From Carya illinoinensis (Eukaryota; Streptophyta; Magnoliopsida; Fagales; Juglandaceae): a stretch of DNA of 64,000 bases. Shown here in pieces: positions 59,901-64,000 of the stretch (position 1 is the stretch's first letter; each line of letters starts with the position of its first letter). The stretch lies in assembly GCF_018687715.1 (NCBI RefSeq), contig NC_056764.1, positions 10,048,501 to 10,112,500 of the forward strand, given 5' to 3'. Below the pieces are notes generated by a model. That model did no database searches. It saw nothing but the letters and a program-made list of their open reading frames with translations, and had not been told where the DNA came from. Position numbers and translations under genes: made by a program.

Positions 59901-60643
59901 CAGGCACGTATTTCTCATTCTTAATAGCACCTTTCGAAGCAGATAAAGTCTAAGCATACTAGAGGTATTGATACACAATCAATGGGCCACGAGGCTCTCT
60001 GGTAACCAAGAAGATAACCAAAGTGTTAATATCACCCTTGAAAGTAACAAATGCCCAGACGCCAGACCCTTTCGGTTTAACTTTACAGCATAACTAATCC
60101 CGAATATTATACCCAGATTCAGCTCAATGGAACGTGTATCAAAATCCACATGTCTATTTCACCACACATTTAACAAACACGGAACACTTTTAAGTGATCA
60201 GAAGAAGTAATTCTAATCTCATACACAAATTCAGCTTACTTTGACAGTATCAAATCAAAATCATAGAAGTCATTTGCATCACGAGCATACAAGCCACAAC
60301 AATCTTAGTGTAAGACCAACAGATCACGATCACCCTCGTACACCAAAAAGAAAAAAAAGAGCTCATATTGATTACACACAAGTTACGAGGAGCATGCGAA
60401 GGAAAAACAATTAAGGTTCCGAAATACCAAATTAAACATCTGAGAGAAAGAAAAACGAGCCATAAAAAAATAATCACAGCGTACAAACGTCTACTAGTAT
60501 AGTTGAATTAGAGAGAAGGATTGGATTACAAAGAAACGCAAATACCCGTTGACGGATCGATGCATGGCGTTGCCGAAGATGGACAAGCCCGAGCTCATGG
60601 AAGCGAAGAATCCCTTACTCTGGTCCTTCTTAGGGCTACCCAT
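53926..60643 (-). CDS. Oxysterol-binding protein-related protein, ORP3 class (456 aa, ten exons)
   Basis: Exons on the minus strand: 60546-60643, 59730-59823, 58727-58843, 58561-58633, 58358-58476, 57970-58091, 56485-56661, 55490-55634, 54543-54721, 53926-54172. All junctions are GT-AG, phases fit, total 1371 nt. The protein is essentially one sterol/lipid-transfer (ORD) domain, without a PH domain, as in plant ORP3. Signatures: [14 protein letters not shown] (residues 142-155), the OSBP fingerprint EQVSHHPP (166-173, split between exons 5 and 6), then [10 protein letters not shown] and PWQYG near the C-terminus. PRWFDL (396-401) lies where an Arabidopsis ORP3 family member is reported to carry a WFD-type motif for docking to the ER protein VAP27/PVA12. 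The likely role is lipid exchange at ER contacts. It is head to head with the Rab5ip gene. Introns carry a MITE, a hAT-like element and two G-runs. Confidence 0.94.
54497..54519. repeat. 23-G homopolymer next to (GGA)n, in ORP3 intron 9
   Basis: A run of 23 G follows (GGA) repeats at about 54478-54496. In the transcript it is a C-run with CCT repeats beginning roughly 25 bases after the exon 9 donor (GAGCAG|GTCTCTC). Similar G-runs lie at 58231-58245 (intron 5) and 13682-13703. Confidence 0.9.
56192..56383. mobile_element. MITE, GTTTG..CCAAAC family, in ORP3 intron 7
   Basis: Begins GTTTGCATTCC and ends TTATCCAAAC. The interior CAAAATACAATAAACAATTC and ATTTTATTCAACTTTCATCT matches the copies at 4577, 10443 and 11178. 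Confidence 0.6.
56835..57636. mobile_element. hAT-like non-autonomous element in ORP3 intron 6 (802 bp)
   Basis: Left end CAGTGTTGTTAAAAGTGC then CACTTAAGC; right end read inward CAGTGTTGTCAAAAGTGC then ACTTAAGC, so the terminal inverted repeats agree over about 25 bases with one short insertion. Flanking 8-mers GGCCAAAT (56827-56834) and GACCAAAT (57637-57644) match at seven of eight positions, the hAT target-duplication size. Interior is A/T-rich with a (TA)n run near 57480-57502 and no transposase frame. It lies between exon 6 (57970) and exon 7 (56661) and leaves the splice sites intact. Confidence 0.8.
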
Positions 60644-62405
60644 CTCTCTCCACCCTAATTCGAAGATCGGAAAAGGCCAACGGAGGATCTGACAGAGAGA
60701 GTGAGTGCGTGCGTGTGAAATTTCCGAATATGAGAAACTCGAAGACGAAAGTCACGAAACGACGATGAGAGAAAAGGTGACGAAGAATATAAAATTATAA
60801 ATGTAAACATGCCATTAAAAATCTAAATTTATTATCAATAAATAAATATATAAATCTAAATTTTATAAGATTATTCGTTATTTAATATATTTTAAAATAA
60901 AATATAATTAAAAAATATTAAATATTTTTTTAATTATTTTATTATTATATAATAAATAAATAGATAATTCAATGTAAAAATTTGATGTAAATAGTCAAAG
61001 TAAAATTTATCTTATATTATTTTATTATTGTATAATAAACAAATAGCTATTTCAATATAGAGACTTGTGTGAATGAAATAGTCAAAAGTTAGAATTCATC
61101 TCATATTCATCAAAAGTATCTTTTAGTTTTGACTAATCTATCAAAGATGCTCATATAAATCTTGTACAATTTTTTTTAAATAGATTACAATATTAAAAGT
61201 GTAATTTTTCTTTTTAAGTGATACTTACAAAAGAAAAATGATAGTACATTAGCATGTCTCCTTATTTTAACCGTTCATATATTTAATTTATTTTTAATTT
61301 AATAATTAAGGAAATAAATATTAATGTATTGATATATTTTTTTTATTTTTTTAAAAATACTTAAAGATATTAAAAAAAATATGAAAATAAAAAATAAAAA
61401 AATGTTATTTAACCTAGCAAACACGTCCGATGGTCACTGTTGGAACCTAGACCAGTGACCACTAGATGATACTGTAGCAATACCCTTTACATAAAAGCTT
61501 ATATAAAATTTGTAAAGATTTATATCTAACATTATTATTTTGACTTAGACTTTTAGTTATATAAAAGTATCACGTTAATTGTTTTATTAAAAAATTTGGT
61601 AGTACAATGATATTAGTTGGACCAATTTAATGTAGTGGTTAGGTTGTTAGTCTAGAAAAACGGGCCTTAGGGCTTAGTTCTAGCTCGGTTGGTCAATAAT
61701 TTTTGAGCAATCCAATTAGAACGCGAATCTCCATATAAAATTTAAATACTTTTTAAAAAAAATTATTTATGATTTTATCCACTCTTTTCAGTACAGGAGT
61801 AGGTAATGAATATTTGTAAACTGTAATTAAATCAAACTGAGATAAATATTAATTAAACGGATTTTATTATTTAATTTTTATTCAAACACGAATTTACTCA
61901 TAGAATTTCATTTAATCTTTTTTTTTTTTAAAATTTTCCAACGTATTCACAAATAATTTAATTAGTTTATTATAATAAGAAAACATAAAACAGAAATTTT
62001 CGCTTAGTAAAAGTAAAAAATTCTGAACAGCTCCATATTGGGCCGCCAATTACAGGGAAGAGTGGAACACGTGCGGTCCAATTTTTACGAACGCTCTCAT
62101 CGAGTCCCTAGAGATCCAAACAGCCTTTTCTTCTCTTTTATTTTATTTTTTTTCAGCTTCAACCATTCCTTTCCTTTCCTTTCCATTGCATTCCACGGTT
62201 CAGTGCTCCTTTTTCTCGCTCTGTTTCTATGCCAATTGCAAAACCCTAACGTGCTCCAAATTCTCAACCTTGCGGCGCTGAGCCGCAAAGCTTAAAGCCA
62301 AGAACCATCAATTTACTGATACTCCGCATCAAAGCCCTTTTGAAACTTTGGAATTTGACCTCCTTTTTGTGTGTGTGTGTGTGTTTTTAATAAATTTATA
62401 TCGGA
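60644..62405. promoter_or_regulatory. Divergent intergenic region between ORP3 and Rab5ip genes
   Basis: About 1.76 kb separates the two start codons. Both ends (60,644-60,780 and 62,040-62,405) are GC-richer and probably hold 5'UTRs and core promoters. A short (GT)n run lies at about 62370-62384, upstream of the Rab5ip ATG. The middle is A/T-rich, with a partial MITE-like stretch at 61330-61480 (GGTCACTG arms). No gene lies between. Confidence 0.5.
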
Positions 62406-63043
62406 ATGAAAGAAGGGAAATCGGTCAAATTCAATGTTCAACCGCAACACCAGAACGGTCACTTGTCACCGTTCAAATTCACCAAGTTGTTGGATCCGGA
62501 AGCCTCCTGGGACAAGGTATTTTACTTTGAATCTCTTACTCGCTAATATTGCTGACCATGCGGAATGAAGGAAAACTTGAAATCCTACTATTGTTTTTCT
62601 TATACATACAAATTAAAACCTCTATTTGATGTAAAATTCCGAGTGTGTGACTATTTTCTACGACGTTTTTCGGCTTGCAAAGGCATCATCAGCATTTACG
62701 TTCTTCGTTTTTGAATTTGGCTTAATATAAAAAGCACACGTACAAGTGTTTGAGCATAGGCAAACGGGAACTCACTGAGCGGAAACTGCTAGAACAACTT
62801 TATAGCTTCGGCTTGCTCCATGGGCAACTTATCCCACTATTCCACCTTCAGATAGAGATAAAGATCACTATTTGCTACCGTGGTAACTTTGAGTTTAGAA
62901 TTCGATGATTTAGCTTTTTTGCACTCCATTTGCTCTCAGGATCAATTGGGAGACGTATTACATTGGATTCGACAAGTGGTGGCCCTTGTTTGTGGGCTAC
63001 TATGGGGTGCTGTACCTTTAGTTGGGGGTATATGGCTGGTCAT
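62406..63043 (+). CDS. Rab5-interacting (RAB5IF/EMC6-like) membrane protein, first two coding exons (partial)
   Basis: Exon 1 is 62406-62516 (37 codons, MKEGKSVKFNVQPQHQ ... LLDPEASWDK) and exon 2 is 62940-63043 (DQLGDVLHWIRQVVALVCGL, then LWGAVPLVGGIWLV). Junctions are AAG|GTATTT, CTCTCAG|GAT and CAT|GTAAGT, with phases 0 and 2. The LHWIRQVVALVCGLLWGAVP stretch is the first membrane segment of the Rab5ip/EMC6 family. The human relative RAB5IF is linked to the Sec61 translocon and to respirasome assembly; the plant role is not established. Expected further segments (a second and third membrane helix) were not found before 64000, so the gene continues beyond the window. The start is supported by the family-typical charged N-terminus. 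Confidence 0.85.
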
Positions 63044-63735
63044 GTAAGTTGATGCTTTTGCACTTTCTTAAGCTGTTTTATTTATTAGAAAAGTGGGAGC
63101 TACCTCTTACTTCGTTTATATTACAGTTCTTCCTTTCCTTTTCATTTTCCCCCTTTTCAGCTCACTAGTTCATATAGGTAAATCTTGTTTTCATTTTTTG
63201 GATGGAATCAAGTTTCAAGATTGTTATTGATATCAATTTTAAAAGAAGAAAAGATTCAATAGCAATTTCTTAACATTTTTATTGTTGTTTACTCTAATAG
63301 ACAAACCTGCCATACCCTTATTTTGTTTGTTGTGAAGAATGTTTTCTTGTGAATGACATATCATTGGATATTATTTTGTAGTTCGTAGCTATGCATATCA
63401 TATTTAACCTTGATGATAGATAGGAGGATTTTCTAACGGCCTTGTTCATTATGCAATAGTCCCTGAAAGGGATATCTGGATCCTGGGCAGAAATCTCTGG
63501 GTATATTTGGCCGCCATTTTTGGATTCACTTATTTTTTATTTTTTCCCCTAAATTTTTGGTGCATGTGTATCATGCAGTGGATAAGTCAGATTTTGTCAT
63601 AATTCAGGACAGAGCTTAGGCATTCTGTGTTGGAGAAGCTTCACATTACAAGAGTTGAACTCTTACATAACGTGAAAAATCAGCAACATGTCATTATTTT
63701 GCCCCACTGACTCCCACTCAGGGGTTGGGTTTTTT

Positions 63736-63768
<33 letters not shown>

Positions 63769-64000
63769 TTTGGGGGGGAGGACTAAAGATCTGCTGGAGA
63801 CACTTGTTGTCCCCTTTTTTCTGATCAGTCACTAGTTGTTCACTTTTAAAGGTGGAGATTATGATGTTTAACACATAGTCAAATGAATTAAGTCTTTAGA
63901 TACAACCATTCATTAATTTTGATCTAAGCAAAGTTTCACAGGCAAAGAGAAACGTCTATATTTGTAAGCTTTTATGAATTTCGTGTTGGTAGTGTTGGAT
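63044..64000 (+). other. Intron 2 of the Rab5ip gene (to window edge)
   Basis: Begins GTAAGTTG. T-rich with several pyrimidine tracts. I see no frame matching the next expected membrane segment, so the third exon probably lies to the right of the window. A poly-T/poly-G patch occurs at 63731-63779. Confidence 0.5.

Noticed and set aside
63160..63180. Possible small third exon of the Rab5ip gene (CAG|CTCACTAGTTCATATAG|GT)
   Set aside because: Splice signals are present, but the few residues encoded do not match the expected second membrane segment.

Overview
The window is nuclear DNA from a flowering plant. The evidence is intron-containing genes, plant-specific gene families (GRAS regulators, telomere-repeat-binding proteins), AT-rich spacers and many MITEs and LTR retrotransposons. 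A woody eudicot of the rosid/Fagales type fits the protein sequences and repeat style, but that placement is inference from memory. No bacterial, CRISPR or organellar feature was seen.

Layout. (1) 1-24.6 kb holds three tandem GRAS genes of the LISCL (SCL14/SCL9/SCL33-like) group, all on the minus strand. The first runs off the left edge (1-1467) and has a frame break near its N-terminus. The second (5889-8165) and third (21846-24170) are full-length uninterrupted coding exons. All three appear to share a short 5'UTR intron. Between genes 2 and 3 lies an old rearranged Ty3/gypsy Tat-like element (11028-19221) with exact 5-bp target duplications (ATATG). It holds three LTR copies, an antisense extra ORF, a decayed gag and a captured LINE tail. 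(2) 24.6-33.5 kb is AT-rich spacer with MITE-like repeats, a probable non-autonomous hAT element and one possible LRR-gene scrap. (3) 33.6-39.7 kb is a nine-coding-exon telomere-repeat-binding protein gene (TRP/TRFL family, 690 aa, minus strand). (4) 39.7-53.6 kb is spacer with a dead Tork/Tnt1-like Ty1/copia element (47049-52226). (5) 53.9-60.6 kb is a ten-exon oxysterol-binding-protein-related gene of the short ORP3 class (456 aa, minus strand); introns contain an 802-bp hAT-like element and a MITE. (6) From 62406 on the plus strand are the first two coding exons of a Rab5-interacting (RAB5IF/EMC6-like) membrane protein gene, arranged head to head with ORP3 and cut by the right edge.

The genes do not form a pathway. 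They are a conserved neighbourhood: the order GRAS - telomere-binding protein - ORP3 - Rab5ip matches what I remember of Arabidopsis chromosome 5 near At5g59410-At5g59450. The most informative observations are the layered transposon history between GRAS genes 2 and 3, a conserved palindromic block upstream of GRAS genes 1 and 2, the altered VHIID loop of GRAS gene 3, and the hAT-like insertion in ORP3. I did not find a convincing novel biological system.
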